A DNA stretch of 64,000 bases from an uncultured Caulobacterales bacterium (GTDB lineage Bacteria; Pseudomonadota; Alphaproteobacteria; Caulobacterales; Maricaulaceae), in contig CANNER010000001.1 of assembly GCA_947503715.1 (NCBI GenBank), forward strand, positions 1,054,001-1,118,000, in the 5' to 3' direction. Each line of letters begins with the position of its first letter. Positions within the stretch are counted from its first letter, which is position 1. The notes beneath the pieces are model-generated. The model saw only the letters and a program-made list of their open reading frames with translations, searched no databases and had not been told where the DNA came from. Position numbers and translations under genes: made by a program. Shown one piece after another: positions 53,985-63,722 of the stretch.

Positions 53985-54696
53985 CCGTCTCAGTTGGTTC
54001 CGTGGGTTCATCCGTTGGCGTATTTAAAACGGGCTCAGGCGCATTGATCACAGATTCTGCATTCATCAATGCCATGGACTGTTCTGCCCGCTGTTTCACC
54101 GTTTGCGGAACACCGGGAATGGCGGTGAGATAAGCAAATTGTTCTCGCGCTGCAGATTCGTTTCCGGACTGTTGTTGAGCAAAACCCAGAAGTTCACGTG
54201 CCAAAAACTCATAAGGCGCGTTTTCTTCGATAAGCGGCGTCATACGGGTCACGACATCGGAATAAGCCCCTTGATCCGCCAAGAGATAAGCCGACTTTAA
54301 TTGCGCCAGTTGTTTGTGGCGGGGTGTGGAAAATTTCGCGGCCGCTTGATCAAAATATAGGATCGCACTTGCAAGATCACCTTGCTCATGGCGAATGGCC
54401 GCTGCGCGCATCAGGGACAACCCTGCATAGCCTTCCGGTCCGGTTTCGCCCAGCGCGATAAATTGCTCTGTCGCATCGTTGAGGTCACCCGCCTCCAAAG
54501 CCGTGTCAGCTGCAGTGTAGACGGCCGCGACTTTTTGCGCGGACTTATCCTGCGCATATTCCTGCCATTCCAAGAAGGCCGCACCCGCGACAATGAGGAA
54601 AAGGATGACACCGATGATGGGGCCATATTTTTTGAGCAGGCGGTTATAGTCGTCCTTGCGGAGTTCCTCTTCCACCTCATTAATGAAATCGACCAC
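53965..54696 (-). CDS. yfgM: YfgM-like TPR membrane protein
   Basis: The N-terminus has an acidic amphipathic lead, one membrane helix (about 26-43, PIIGVILFLIVAGAAFLEW), then a TPR_21-like helical periplasmic domain and an acidic Thr/Pro/Glu tail. In other bacteria YfgM contacts the SecYEG translocon and periplasmic chaperones. The start is a GTG at 54696 with AGGGA upstream. Its end overlaps bamB. Confidence 0.85.
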   Translation of the reverse strand: MVDFINEVEEELRKDDYNRLLKKYGPIIGVILFLIVAGAAFLEWQEYAQDKSAQKVAAVYTAADTALEAGDLNDATEQFIALGETGPEGYAGLSLMRAAAIRHEQGDLASAILYFDQAAAKFSTPRHKQLAQLKSAYLLADQGAYSDVVTRMTPLIEENAPYEFLARELLGFAQQQSGNESAAREQFAYLTAIPGVPQTVKQRAEQSMALMNAESVINAPEPVLNTPTDEPTEPTETDATDED

Positions 54697-54795
54697 AGTC
54701 AGGTCCCTGAATCATGACGGCCAAAGGCCTGAGAATTTCGCGGAACCTAGCCCCGCATTAGGTGCGACACAACCGCTAACGGCATTACGGATTCC

Positions 54796-55623
54796 TCAGG
54801 AATCAGATGATTTGAAACGGTAGAGATTCGCCTCTGTCGGGAAGGTGCGGTCTTTCACATCCGCTGCATATTGCGCCACAGCGTCCCGCGTGGCGTCCAG
54901 TTGCGCCCCATATTTCTTGACGAATTTCGGTACGCGGGCAAATTGCCCCAACATGTCGGGAGTCACAAGGATTTGCCCGTCACATTTGGCGGACGCCCCA
55001 ATCCCAATCGTTGGGATAGAAACGGCGTCGGTTACGATATTGGCGAGCTCTTCCGAAACACCTTCCACCACGACCGCAAACGCGCCAGCCTCTGCGGCGG
55101 CATTAGCATTCGCGACGATTTCATCTGCGACGGCGGCATTGCGGCCTCGCGCTTTAAACCCGCCCAAGACATGCATGCTCTGCGGTCGAAGACCAACATG
55201 GGCCATGACGGGAATGCCGCGCTCGACCAGATAGGCGATGGTCTCAGCAGCATAAGACCCGCTCTCAATCTTCACGGCTTGGCACCCCGTTTCCATCATC
55301 ACGCGGGAGGCATTGCGAAAAGCCGTTTGTACGCTGTCTTCATAAGACCCGAAAGGCAGATCCACGACGACCAGCGCCCGGTGCGCCCCGCGCATCACGG
55401 CTTGTCCGTGCAAAATCATCATATCCAGCGTCACGCCAACAGTAGACGTCAATCCATGCACAACCATACCAACAGAATCACCGACGAGGAGGAGATCACA
55501 ATGCTCATCGAGCACCGCAGCCGTCGGCGCATCATAGGCCGTCAGACAGACGATAGGCTCCCCCCCTTTACGCGCCGTGATCTGCGGGGCGGTGATACGG
55601 CGGATTGACGTTTGAGCAGACAT
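54796..55623 (-). CDS. panB: 3-methyl-2-oxobutanoate hydroxymethyltransferase
   Basis: Ketopantoate hydroxymethyltransferase, first step of pantothenate synthesis, using methylene-tetrahydrofolate. The TIM-barrel signature is seen: LTAYDAPTAAVLD, VGDSVGMVVHG, catalytic Glu in VVVEGV and GIGASAKCDGQILV. GGAGG lies at good distance from the ATG. No panC is nearby. It is a single gene between yfgM and the RTX cluster. Confidence 0.96.
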   Translation of the reverse strand: MSAQTSIRRITAPQITARKGGEPIVCLTAYDAPTAAVLDEHCDLLLVGDSVGMVVHGLTSTVGVTLDMMILHGQAVMRGAHRALVVVDLPFGSYEDSVQTAFRNASRVMMETGCQAVKIESGSYAAETIAYLVERGIPVMAHVGLRPQSMHVLGGFKARGRNAAVADEIVANANAAAEAGAFAVVVEGVSEELANIVTDAVSIPTIGIGASAKCDGQILVTPDMLGQFARVPKFVKKYGAQLDATRDAVAQYAADVKDRTFPTEANLYRFKSSDS

Positions 55624-55694
55624 GGAACCTCCGAGACGAATTGCAATGAAACTAGGCGATTAGCCCTGCCCGTTTCAAACACTATCTAGGGATT

Positions 55695-57575
55695 TTAAAT
55701 CCAAAGGCTAGCATCAACCATTTCAATATCTGCAAGGCCTTGAAGCCAAATATCAATATTCATGGTTTCTGGCTCCGCGAGCACCATATCCATCGCCTCA
55801 GACCAAGAGACCTCCTGCAGAACAGTCAGGTCATCAAAATCAGAAACCGCATTGAAATCTGTGCGTCCAAGAGTAGCGGTATCGATAATTACATCGGAAA
55901 ATCGGATAGACTCAATTGCGATTAGAGTATCAATATTTCCGTCCTCATCTACGACTTCAACTTGTCCACGCGCGTTGATTTGAAGCGTGAAATTGGCAAT
56001 TTCTTCAAGGTAATTGACCGTATCCGTTCCGGCACCCCCCAGATAATAATCATTCGCATCATCGGACGGAAAAACGCCGATGAAATCATTGCCGTCTCCA
56101 CCCCGAATAACGTCATTTCCACCCCAATCATAAATTACATCACGGCCCGCACCACCATTTACAAAGTCCCTGACAGCATCACGACCCGCGTCAATGAAAT
56201 CATCGCCGTCACCTCCGTTCAAAGTGTCTGTACCATTTCCCCCATATAGAGAATCATCGCCTAGCCCGCCTTCAAGCCGATCACGTCCTTCTCCGCCATT
56301 TAGACTGTCATTACCCGCACCGCCCGAAAGGACATCATCACCGGCAAACCCTTGAACAATATCTGCAAGTGATGACCCGTCAAAAACGTCATCTCCATCC
56401 GTCAAATCCGTGTAAATCGGTAGAGGTTGTGACAGGTCGATATCTAAGTCCGAGAAAGATATCGTTTCAACCTGTATCAAAATATCGACATTGCCGCGAC
56501 TGTCCCGGACTTCGACTTGGCCGCGCGCATTTTGACTGACTTGATAATCGGCGGAGTCACCAGAGACATAGCTCACCCGGTCCGTTCCCAACCCGCCAAT
56601 ATAGTAATCATTCGCATCGTCAGAACTGAACACAGCAATAAAATCATCGCCCGCCCCACCTCGAATGACGTCATTACCACCCCAATCGTAAATCGTGTCG
56701 CGTCCAGCACCGCCATCTACAAAATCACGAACGGCATCTCGGCCTGCATCGATGAAATCATCACCGTTGCCGCCATCCAAAATATCCGTGTCATTGCCGC
56801 CGAAAAGCGCATCGTCACCGTCGCCTCCATAAAGGCTATCTCGACCTGCTCCGCCATTCAAACTGTCATCGCCCGCATCCCCCGAGAGCGTATCCCTCCC
56901 GTCGAAACCCTGAACAATATCTGCGGAGGATGTGCCTTCAAATATATCATCCCCATCCGTCAAATCCGTGTAGACAGGCAGCGGTAGGGACAAATCAATA
57001 TCTAAATCAGAGAAAGATATCGTTTCAATCTGGAGCAAGATATCGACATTCCCACGACTATCCTGAACTTCGACTTGGCCACGTTCATTTCGGCTGACAC
57101 GGAAGTCAGACGACTCTCCAGAGACATAACTGACGCGGTCCTCGCCCTCTCCGCCAATATAATAATCATTGGCATCGTCAGAGCTAAATACAGCGATAAA
57201 ATCATCGCCGTCGCCACCTCGAATGACGTCATTCCCGCCCCAATCGTAAATCGTATCGCGTCCAGCACCGCCATCTACAAAATCACGAACGGCATCGCGA
57301 CCTGCGTCAATGAAGTCATTCCCATCGCCCCCATTAATCGTGTCGGTGCCGTCCTCGCCATAAAGACTGTCATTCCCGCCAAAGCCATTTATGACGTCAC
57401 GCCCAGCGCCGCCGCGGATCGTATCACCCTGTTCGGACCCGTCTAAACTCTCATTCCCGTCTCCCCCTTGGAGCGTGATTGAGAGTCCAGGATCATCAAG
57501 AATTTGTTCTAGATCAAAATAGCTCTGCTGCCACTTTCCTTGATAGAACTCATGAAGCGTCAATACATTAAACAT
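55695..57575 (-). CDS. RTX calcium-binding protein with three 186-residue modules
   Basis: No Sec signal is seen. About 626 residues contain glycine/aspartate nonapeptides (GGxGxDxLx) in clusters, and the whole is built from three near-identical modules of 186 residues, each holding RDAVRDFVDGGAGRDTIYDW and a following VSYVSG...ISFSDLDIDL stretch. RTX proteins bind calcium outside the cell and leave by type I secretion using a C-terminal signal. The C-terminal 55 residues, free of repeats and carrying NIDIWL, are the likely signal. GAGGG before the ATG at 57575 sets the start. No transporter gene is close by. Confidence 0.85.
   Translation of the reverse strand: MFNVLTLHEFYQGKWQQSYFDLEQILDDPGLSITLQGGDGNESLDGSEQGDTIRGGAGRDVINGFGGNDSLYGEDGTDTINGGDGNDFIDAGRDAVRDFVDGGAGRDTIYDWGGNDVIRGGDGDDFIAVFSSDDANDYYIGGEGEDRVSYVSGESSDFRVSRNERGQVEVQDSRGNVDILLQIETISFSDLDIDLSLPLPVYTDLTDGDDIFEGTSSADIVQGFDGRDTLSGDAGDDSLNGGAGRDSLYGGDGDDALFGGNDTDILDGGNGDDFIDAGRDAVRDFVDGGAGRDTIYDWGGNDVIRGGAGDDFIAVFSSDDANDYYIGGLGTDRVSYVSGDSADYQVSQNARGQVEVRDSRGNVDILIQVETISFSDLDIDLSQPLPIYTDLTDGDDVFDGSSLADIVQGFAGDDVLSGGAGNDSLNGGEGRDRLEGGLGDDSLYGGNGTDTLNGGDGDDFIDAGRDAVRDFVNGGAGRDVIYDWGGNDVIRGGDGNDFIGVFPSDDANDYYLGGAGTDTVNYLEEIANFTLQINARGQVEVVDEDGNIDTLIAIESIRFSDVIIDTATLGRTDFNAVSDFDDLTVLQEVSWSEAMDMVLAEPETMNIDIWLQGLADIEMVDASLWI
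55870..57540. repeat. Three tandem 558-bp coding repeats
   Basis: Equivalent points (GAATGACGTC or GAATAACGTC at 56105, 56663 and 57221) are exactly 558 bases apart. Copies 1 and 2 (N-terminal) are closest in DNA sequence; copy 3 has drifted more. The ends given are approximate. Confidence 0.8.
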
Positions 57576-57625
57576 AGTTACCCTCATAACCCGTAAATCT
57601 TAGAAAATTTAGCCTCGCAAAAGCC

Positions 57626-59734
57626 CTAAAGCCAAATATCAAATTCTGGTACCTCCAAATCAATGAGTATGTCCTCCAGCGCATCGATATCGAACGCCTC
57701 TGTCGCGGTCCGAGATATGTTTCCTGCACTTGCCCAAACGGAATTTGACTGCAATGAAAGATCTTCGAAATCGGTGAGTATTGGGGACTCTTCAAGATCA
57801 TTATATGCAATCTCTAATGCGGGGCTTTCCAAGCCCAATTCATCTTCTGCGAGCTTATCCAAAATATCCTGAACGAAGATCGTCGCATTATCAAATTTCA
57901 GGACTTCAACCGAAGACACAATCGCCCTCACGTCCGCACGCTCGAAAATGACAAAATTTCCATTTTCCCTGACTTCGAAACTATAAACGCTGTCGAAATA
58001 TCTATCGCCGTCAAATTCCAGAACATCATATCCGTCGCCACCCACGATACGTTTTGTGAGAGTCTGACCGAATTCATCTATGATAAAAAGATCATCTCCG
58101 TCTCCGCCAAACGCTTTGACGATGAAATTTGTCGAAATATAAATTGTATCATCACCATTGCCACCAAAAGCATTCCCGCTTTCGCCGACATCAAGATAGT
58201 CATCTCCCTCTCCGCCGCGCAGTGCATTATTGCCTGTCCCGCCCAACAGATAATCATTTCCGTCACCGCCCGTTATGGAATCATTTCCACCACCTCCATT
58301 TATGAAGTCATTACCATCACGCCCGAGAATACGTTGCCCTGCACTTGATCCGGAAAATATGAGTTCGGAGTCATTTGAACCGGAGACACGACCAAAGGCG
58401 TCAATAGCTGCACCGAATTTTGGCAAGCCGTTCGTCATATCAATCGTGAAATCATCGAAGGCAATCTGCTCAATATTCTCCAATAGGGTCACTCCCTTCC
58501 TCCCGAGGGAAAGCGATATAACGCCAGTCGATCCATCTTGGGAAAATGACTCCATCTCAAAAATACTGACTCTCTGAAATTCGACAGTGTCGAAACCTTC
58601 GCCACCGTCGTAAGAGTCGGACGTTGGCGTATCTAGACGCGTCAAAGCGACGATTGTATCGTCCCCTGCGCCGCCTGAGACAATATCTGTCCCGTATCGG
58701 TTGGTCAGAATGATATCGTCTCCACTTCCCGCAAATACGGTGTCCGTTGCGTCTTCGCTAAATGATGCACCGCGTGTGGTGTTGATTTTATCGTTCCCGT
58801 CTCCTCCATAAAGTGTATCATTTCCGCGGCCGCCTTCGATGTAATCCGATCCGCCGAGGCCGTAGATAACATCGTCGCCATTAAATCCCTGTATGATGTC
58901 AACGCCTTTTGTCCCGCTATAATTATCAACATCGACCCGGCTGTCGGTAAGAGCCGTGATCGTGGGAGACCCCTCCCTTAAATCTATCGTGAAATCTCTA
59001 AATTGAACAAATTCAACATCAATTAGGATATCTGTATCACCACGCGCCCAATCCAAAATAAAACTGCCGTCCCCCTGTTCGGTGATGGAGGCAACAAGGT
59101 CATCTTTGACGCTCTTCCTGCGTGTCCCATTTGCAATGATGAATGTATCAAGACCAGCACCCCCGTCCATGATGGTCAATCCACCGCGATCCCCAAAAAA
59201 GGTGAGATCAAACGTATCATCTCCCTCCCCGCCGATCACCGTCGAAGGGCCACCCCGCAAATAGATGAGATCATTTCCAGCTCCGCCATCCGCTAACGCA
59301 TCGGCGGGATCGGATCTTGGCGCGGCCTCTATAAATATCGTGTCATCCCCATCGCCGCCATAAGCACGGCCACCGACATTAGGAATAAGCCAGTCATTCC
59401 CAGCACCGCCGAAAATCTCAATTCCTCTCGAAATTCTATCGTGACCCTCACCGCCATAGACTTGTAACGTGGACGCATTTGAGATCACCTCATCATTCCC
59501 GCCATTGGCAAAAATAATATTCCGAAAACCCGTATCTGTGATGACGTCACGGCGTTCAGTGCCCTGTAAAGTTTCGTTTCTGCCGTTGAACTCTATAGTT
59601 ATTTCAGATTGAGGCGGGGCTATGGAGACGGGATCAACCGATAAAGCCTGACGATTGTAGTTCAACAATACGGACTCTAATTCCAGTCCTTCAAATGGTG
59701 AAACCAGCGGATTGAGATCGTAAATTTGATACAT
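57626..59734 (-). CDS. RTX calcium-binding protein
   Basis: A 702-residue RTX protein with repeat clusters near residues 65-170, 280-350 and 460-540 (GGNDSITGGDGNDYLLGG and similar). Spacers hold VEFVQFRDFTIDL-like strands also seen in the other RTX gene. The last 60 residues, acidic with VWASAGNISRTATEAFDID and ending PEFDIWL, form the likely type I secretion signal, and closely match the tail of the decayed copy upstream. The start is ATG 59734; a GTG at 59743 is an alternative. Calcium-dependent surface role is inferred. Confidence 0.85.
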   Translation of the reverse strand: MYQIYDLNPLVSPFEGLELESVLLNYNRQALSVDPVSIAPPQSEITIEFNGRNETLQGTERRDVITDTGFRNIIFANGGNDEVISNASTLQVYGGEGHDRISRGIEIFGGAGNDWLIPNVGGRAYGGDGDDTIFIEAAPRSDPADALADGGAGNDLIYLRGGPSTVIGGEGDDTFDLTFFGDRGGLTIMDGGAGLDTFIIANGTRRKSVKDDLVASITEQGDGSFILDWARGDTDILIDVEFVQFRDFTIDLREGSPTITALTDSRVDVDNYSGTKGVDIIQGFNGDDVIYGLGGSDYIEGGRGNDTLYGGDGNDKINTTRGASFSEDATDTVFAGSGDDIILTNRYGTDIVSGGAGDDTIVALTRLDTPTSDSYDGGEGFDTVEFQRVSIFEMESFSQDGSTGVISLSLGRKGVTLLENIEQIAFDDFTIDMTNGLPKFGAAIDAFGRVSGSNDSELIFSGSSAGQRILGRDGNDFINGGGGNDSITGGDGNDYLLGGTGNNALRGGEGDDYLDVGESGNAFGGNGDDTIYISTNFIVKAFGGDGDDLFIIDEFGQTLTKRIVGGDGYDVLEFDGDRYFDSVYSFEVRENGNFVIFERADVRAIVSSVEVLKFDNATIFVQDILDKLAEDELGLESPALEIAYNDLEESPILTDFEDLSLQSNSVWASAGNISRTATEAFDIDALEDILIDLEVPEFDIWL

Positions 59735-59825
59735 GAGTTTCACTTTTCTGATGAGAGGCCGATAAAAATTTTCACAGGCGTTCTATCTTATCGCCCCCAA
59801 AACTTCATTCAAATCAGCCGATGGT

Positions 59826-60286
59826 TTATACCCAAATATCAAAGTCCGGCATTTCAAAGTCGTCAAATTCCGAAGCTAAGACGTCGAGACCAATTATTTC
59901 CTTAGTCATGCGAGATAGATTTTCAACATTAGCCCAGACAGATCTTGCTTCCGATGAAACATCTTCAAAATCAGATACTGATAAAGACGTACCACCCGTC
60001 AGAGTGTTTATCAAATCTTGAAAATTCGAAGTCCTATTAAGGAAGCTGACGAATTCAACAATTACAACTGTATCCCATAAATGAAATCATTGCCATCGCC
60101 GCCAGACAGGAAATCGTCTCCGCTGCCACTTAAAATAATATCTACGCCACTACCACCCCGTAATGTGTCTGCGCCGGCTCCACCGAAAATCTCGTCGGTT
60201 CCGTCCTGTCCAAATATAACATCATCCCCGACTCCGCCCTCAGTAAAATCACCGCTTTCAGAGCCACGTAAAAGATCATTACTGAA
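59826..60286 (-). pseudogene. Decayed third RTX gene (repeat block plus tail, frameshifted)
   Basis: From 60286 to 60062 one frame codes RTX repeats (GGVGDDVIFGQDGTDEIFGG and more) but opens after a TAG and ends at a TAA. A different frame then codes the tail VEFVSFLNRTSNFQDLINTL... ending PDFDIWV at 59826. This tail lines up with the end of the next gene (VEVLKFD..., PEFDIWL). The 5' part of the gene is missing. It is a broken paralog. Confidence 0.8.
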
Positions 60287-60290
60287 CTAA

Positions 60291-60546
60291 CCAACAATGA
60301 AGTCTGGCCGGCGTGTCACGATAATTGTCAAAGAGGACTAAATATCAGGAAAATCAATATTGAGCGAGGTGCCAAAAAATCCCGTCCATAGCTGTAAGGT
60401 GAAACTAATCAAGATACGGAATTAAGCATTTAGACCTCGCTTATAGAGCTATGTAATTACAGTCCCTTGCGCATGAGGATTGAAAGAAATTCACACTTCA
60501 CAAGTTGGTATATTACGAATTTCTAATACGAGCTCTGATGGGTCGC
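60291..60546. other. AT-rich spacer without recognised gene
   Basis: Between the RTX remnant and the acyl-CoA dehydrogenase stop. More AT-rich than its surroundings; may include further decayed sequence of the third RTX gene but nothing readable remains. Confidence 0.5.
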
Positions 60547-62283
60547 TTACAGATCCGCCAACTGCCCGACCGGGAATTCAAACACATACTCTGCGCCCGC
60601 CCGAATAAAGTCGAGTTGAGCTGCCGCGCGCGGCATCACGGAAAGTGCGTGATATCGGGCAAGGCTCGCCATATTTGCCGATAACGCATCACCTGCAGTC
60701 AAACCGTTTGCGACGGCTTTGATCAATAATGAGCCCGATAGGACATTGGCGCAAAGCGTCAGATAAGGTGTCGCAACGGAGAGTGCGTCTTCTTCCTTCG
60801 CATTCAGCAATATATCTGTCGCCGTCGACAAGGTTTCAATCCCCGTAGACAGAGCACGAACACAGACCTGCAAGTCCGCCTCGCCTGTGCCAGAACTCTC
60901 CCTTGCGAGGGTTTCAATCTCTCTCAAATCAGAGATCAACGCGCGCATTTCCTCACCCCCATCCCGGCGGAGTTTGCGTCCGACGAGGTCAATAGCTTGG
61001 ATACCATTTGTACCTTCATAAATCGGTGCAATGCGGGAGTCGCGCAAGTGCTGTGCCGCCCCTGTTTCTTCGACAAAGCCCATCCCGCCATGGACTTGTA
61101 CGCCGATTGAGGCCACATCGACACCAAGGTCGGAGCCATAGGATTTCGTGATTGGTGTGAGCAGGCCTTCGCGCGCATGGTCGCCCATATCCGCGGCTGC
61201 CGCCGTCGCCATGGCAATAGCCCGTGCGCCCATGAGACGGGATTTCATATCGATGAGCATGCGGCGAACATCAGGATGATGCACAATCGGGGCCCCTTTT
61301 TCCTGTCCCGGAGGCGTTCCCTGCACGCGGTCATGCGCATATTGTAGAGCGGCTTGATAGGCGCGTTCGCCGATGGCTACGCCCTGCACTCCCACAAAAA
61401 GACGCGCTTCATTCATCATTGTGAACATACAGGCGAGCCCCCGGTTCACGTCACCGACGAGCCAGCCTTTGGCTTTATTAAATTCCATGACGCAGGTTGG
61501 ACTGCCGTGAATACCGAGCTTGTGTTCTAACCCGATGGGGTAGAAATCATTGCGCTCCCCGAGGCTGCCATCCTCATTCACGAAATTTTTTGGGCAGATA
61601 AACAGGCTTATCCCACGGGATCCTTCCGGACTGTCAGGCAGTCGCGCGAGGACAAGATGGATGATGTTATCCGCACAATCATGATCACCCCATGTGATGT
61701 AAATCTTCTGACCTGTGATGGAGTAAGTCCCGTCGCCATTATCTTCAGCTTTCGTGCGGACAGGTCCGAGGTCGGAGCCCGCCTGCGGCTCGGTCAGGCA
61801 CATCGCGCCCGTCCACTCACCCGTCACCATTTTCGGAATATACATATCTTTGAGAGCGTCAGAGGCATGAGCCTCGATCGCTTTTGTCGCAGAACTCGTC
61901 AGCATTGGGCACAGGCCGAGGGCCATATTCGCCGCATAGATCATTTCATTCGTCGCAACAGACACGACCGACGGCAGGCCCATGCCGCCAATTTCCGGTT
62001 TCATGGCCAGGCTCTGCCAACCAGATTCGACAAAGGCTTGATAAGCTTCTTTGAACCCGGGTGAGGCTGTCACGTCTTTACCATTAAGCTGTGCCGGGTT
62101 CTGATCCCCTGCCCAATTGGTCGGGGCCACCACGTCACGTGCAAAGACGGCTGCCCCGTTGAGAACGTCGCCAATCAACTCATCATTGGTTTCTGCAAAT
62201 TCAGGCATGGCCAGAATTTTGTCCATATCAACTCCGTGACGGAGGAGAAACTGCATAGCGTTGACGGGAGCTTGGAAAGTCAT
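60547..62283 (-). CDS. Acyl-CoA dehydrogenase family protein
   Basis: The 578-residue flavoenzyme has the ACAD core: AMCLTEPQAGSDLG, KIYITWGDHD, GLEHKLGIHGSPTC and YEGTNGIQAIDLVGRKL near the active-site Glu, with a C-terminal extension of about 120 residues typical of the larger bacterial group. It dehydrogenates acyl-CoA in beta-oxidation. The ATG at 62283 (GAGG upstream) is preferred. It diverges from a cytochrome c gene across 134 bases. Confidence 0.94.
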   Translation of the reverse strand: MTFQAPVNAMQFLLRHGVDMDKILAMPEFAETNDELIGDVLNGAAVFARDVVAPTNWAGDQNPAQLNGKDVTASPGFKEAYQAFVESGWQSLAMKPEIGGMGLPSVVSVATNEMIYAANMALGLCPMLTSSATKAIEAHASDALKDMYIPKMVTGEWTGAMCLTEPQAGSDLGPVRTKAEDNGDGTYSITGQKIYITWGDHDCADNIIHLVLARLPDSPEGSRGISLFICPKNFVNEDGSLGERNDFYPIGLEHKLGIHGSPTCVMEFNKAKGWLVGDVNRGLACMFTMMNEARLFVGVQGVAIGERAYQAALQYAHDRVQGTPPGQEKGAPIVHHPDVRRMLIDMKSRLMGARAIAMATAAAADMGDHAREGLLTPITKSYGSDLGVDVASIGVQVHGGMGFVEETGAAQHLRDSRIAPIYEGTNGIQAIDLVGRKLRRDGGEEMRALISDLREIETLARESSGTGEADLQVCVRALSTGIETLSTATDILLNAKEEDALSVATPYLTLCANVLSGSLLIKAVANGLTAGDALSANMASLARYHALSVMPRAAAQLDFIRAGAEYVFEFPVGQLADL

Positions 62284-62417
62284 TTTGGCCTCACGAATTT
62301 TTCTTAGTTGATATGGCATGTCACCATGCAGATTTTAAGCGCCAAGATGACGCGTATCACATACGAAAATGCACAAAGCGGACTTGCGAAGGCTTATCGG
62401 ATGAAGCACTAGAGCGT

Positions 62418-62864
62418 ATGACCTTACTTCTACGCTTCGCCCTGCCCCTCGCACTTCTGACTACCGCCTGTTCGGGTTCCGATTCGACATCCACACCTCA
62501 AACGGCGTCCACGCCTGCAACTCCTGTTGTTACGACGCCTGTCACGGCCATGTCACTCGAAGAACGCGGTGCGAAAATCTATAAGCGCTGCCGTGCTTGC
62601 CACACATTGGATCAAGATGGCCGCAATAAAGTCGGGCCTAACCTCTGGGGAATTTACGGCGCGAAGGCCGGTGAAAAAGAAGGCTATGCCTATTCCAAAG
62701 CCATGCTGGCCAGCAATATTGTCTGGGACCAAGAGACGATGGATGCCTATCTGAAAAAGCCCGCGGAATATGTTAAAGGCACGAAGATGAGCTTCATTGG
62801 ATTGAAGAAACAGGAAGATCGCGACGCCGTCCAAGCCTATATGCTTGCGGAAACAACGCCTTAA
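62418..62864 (+). CDS. Class I cytochrome c, probable lipoprotein
   Basis: A lipoprotein-type N-terminus (LLTTACSGS) and a Ser/Thr/Pro-rich linker lead a mono-haem domain with CRACH, GPNLWGIYG and the axial Met in GTKMSF. This is a c-type electron carrier tethered at the membrane, passing electrons between the bc1 complex and an oxidase. The ATG at 62418 has AGAG upstream; a longer frame begins at 62313 but lacks the signal position. The stop overlaps by four bases that of the convergent gene. Confidence 0.9.
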   Translation: MTLLLRFALPLALLTTACSGSDSTSTPQTASTPATPVVTTPVTAMSLEERGAKIYKRCRACHTLDQDGRNKVGPNLWGIYGAKAGEKEGYAYSKAMLASNIVWDQETMDAYLKKPAEYVKGTKMSFIGLKKQEDRDAVQAYMLAETTP

Positions 62865-63664
62865 TATTCGGTCCAAACGCCAATAATCAGGGCGCGCTCT
62901 TTGACGGCATTGCGTCCGTCTAATGTGAGTTTACCGCCCAATTGCGCATATCGCCCAGGTTTGAATTGATGGACGAGCGAGAGCTGGCCTGAAATCTGAG
63001 ACCTAACCTGATCTCGACTGCCATCCGTGGCGAGGTTCTCAGTATAATCCGCAAAACCCTGCGCCATGACTGACCACCTGTCTGTTGGCTTATATCCCAG
63101 GGTCGTGGTCCCATGGATACTGTCGAATATACCGAGTGTATCCACACGAATGGCGACCTGCGTGTCGTGGAAAAAGTCCCCGATCAGGGTTTCTTTGCTT
63201 TGCCCCAAAAGAGCGCGAAACTCTACCGTATCACCATTGGACTGAACATCGGGAAAGCGGTTATCCAAACCACTATCGATGATGTAACTGGCGCGGATTG
63301 CTGCAGCCAAACCCTCTTTACGTTTGAACTGCCACTGCACGCCGAGTTCAATATCGTCCAAGCCCTGATAGGTGATACGGCTCAAATCATCGCGGTAATC
63401 GAGGTCTTGATAAGCGGTGTTACCCACAAATGTGAGCTTTTTCGTCAGGCCGGATTCAATCCAAATGCGCGTTTCACTCTTTGTGTATCCCAAAAAATCA
63501 ACACGAACGGTATCATCCTGAAACAGATCATCGGCATGGAACCAGCCTGACGTCGTGATGATAAGCCCCTCGCCTGCCTTTTGATTCCACGCGCCAGCCT
63601 GGGCCGAGGGCGTGAACCAACCGACGCAAGTCATTGCAAATAATATTAAAAAGGCCACTCTCAT
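62861..63664 (-). CDS. Exported beta-barrel-like protein of unknown function
   Basis: A signal peptide (MRVAFLILFAMTCVGWF..., cleavage near SAQAG) leads about 240 residues of alternating strands with many aromatic residues at strand ends. The C-terminus ends in WTEY, an aromatic last residue like that of outer-membrane barrels. No family name is recognised. The start is ATG 63664; a GTG at 63691 is possible. It is divergent from nadK by about 58 bases. Confidence 0.65.
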   Translation of the reverse strand: MRVAFLILFAMTCVGWFTPSAQAGAWNQKAGEGLIITTSGWFHADDLFQDDTVRVDFLGYTKSETRIWIESGLTKKLTFVGNTAYQDLDYRDDLSRITYQGLDDIELGVQWQFKRKEGLAAAIRASYIIDSGLDNRFPDVQSNGDTVEFRALLGQSKETLIGDFFHDTQVAIRVDTLGIFDSIHGTTTLGYKPTDRWSVMAQGFADYTENLATDGSRDQVRSQISGQLSLVHQFKPGRYAQLGGKLTLDGRNAVKERALIIGVWTEY

Positions 63665-63722
63665 CCTGTTGATAGGATTAGGCTTTGCCACGCGGCCCGG
63701 TCAAATATAAAGCAATAAAATT

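Noticed and set aside
55700-59700. Regular short repeats, possible CRISPR or satellite
   Set aside because: They encode RTX nonapeptides in one continuous frame.
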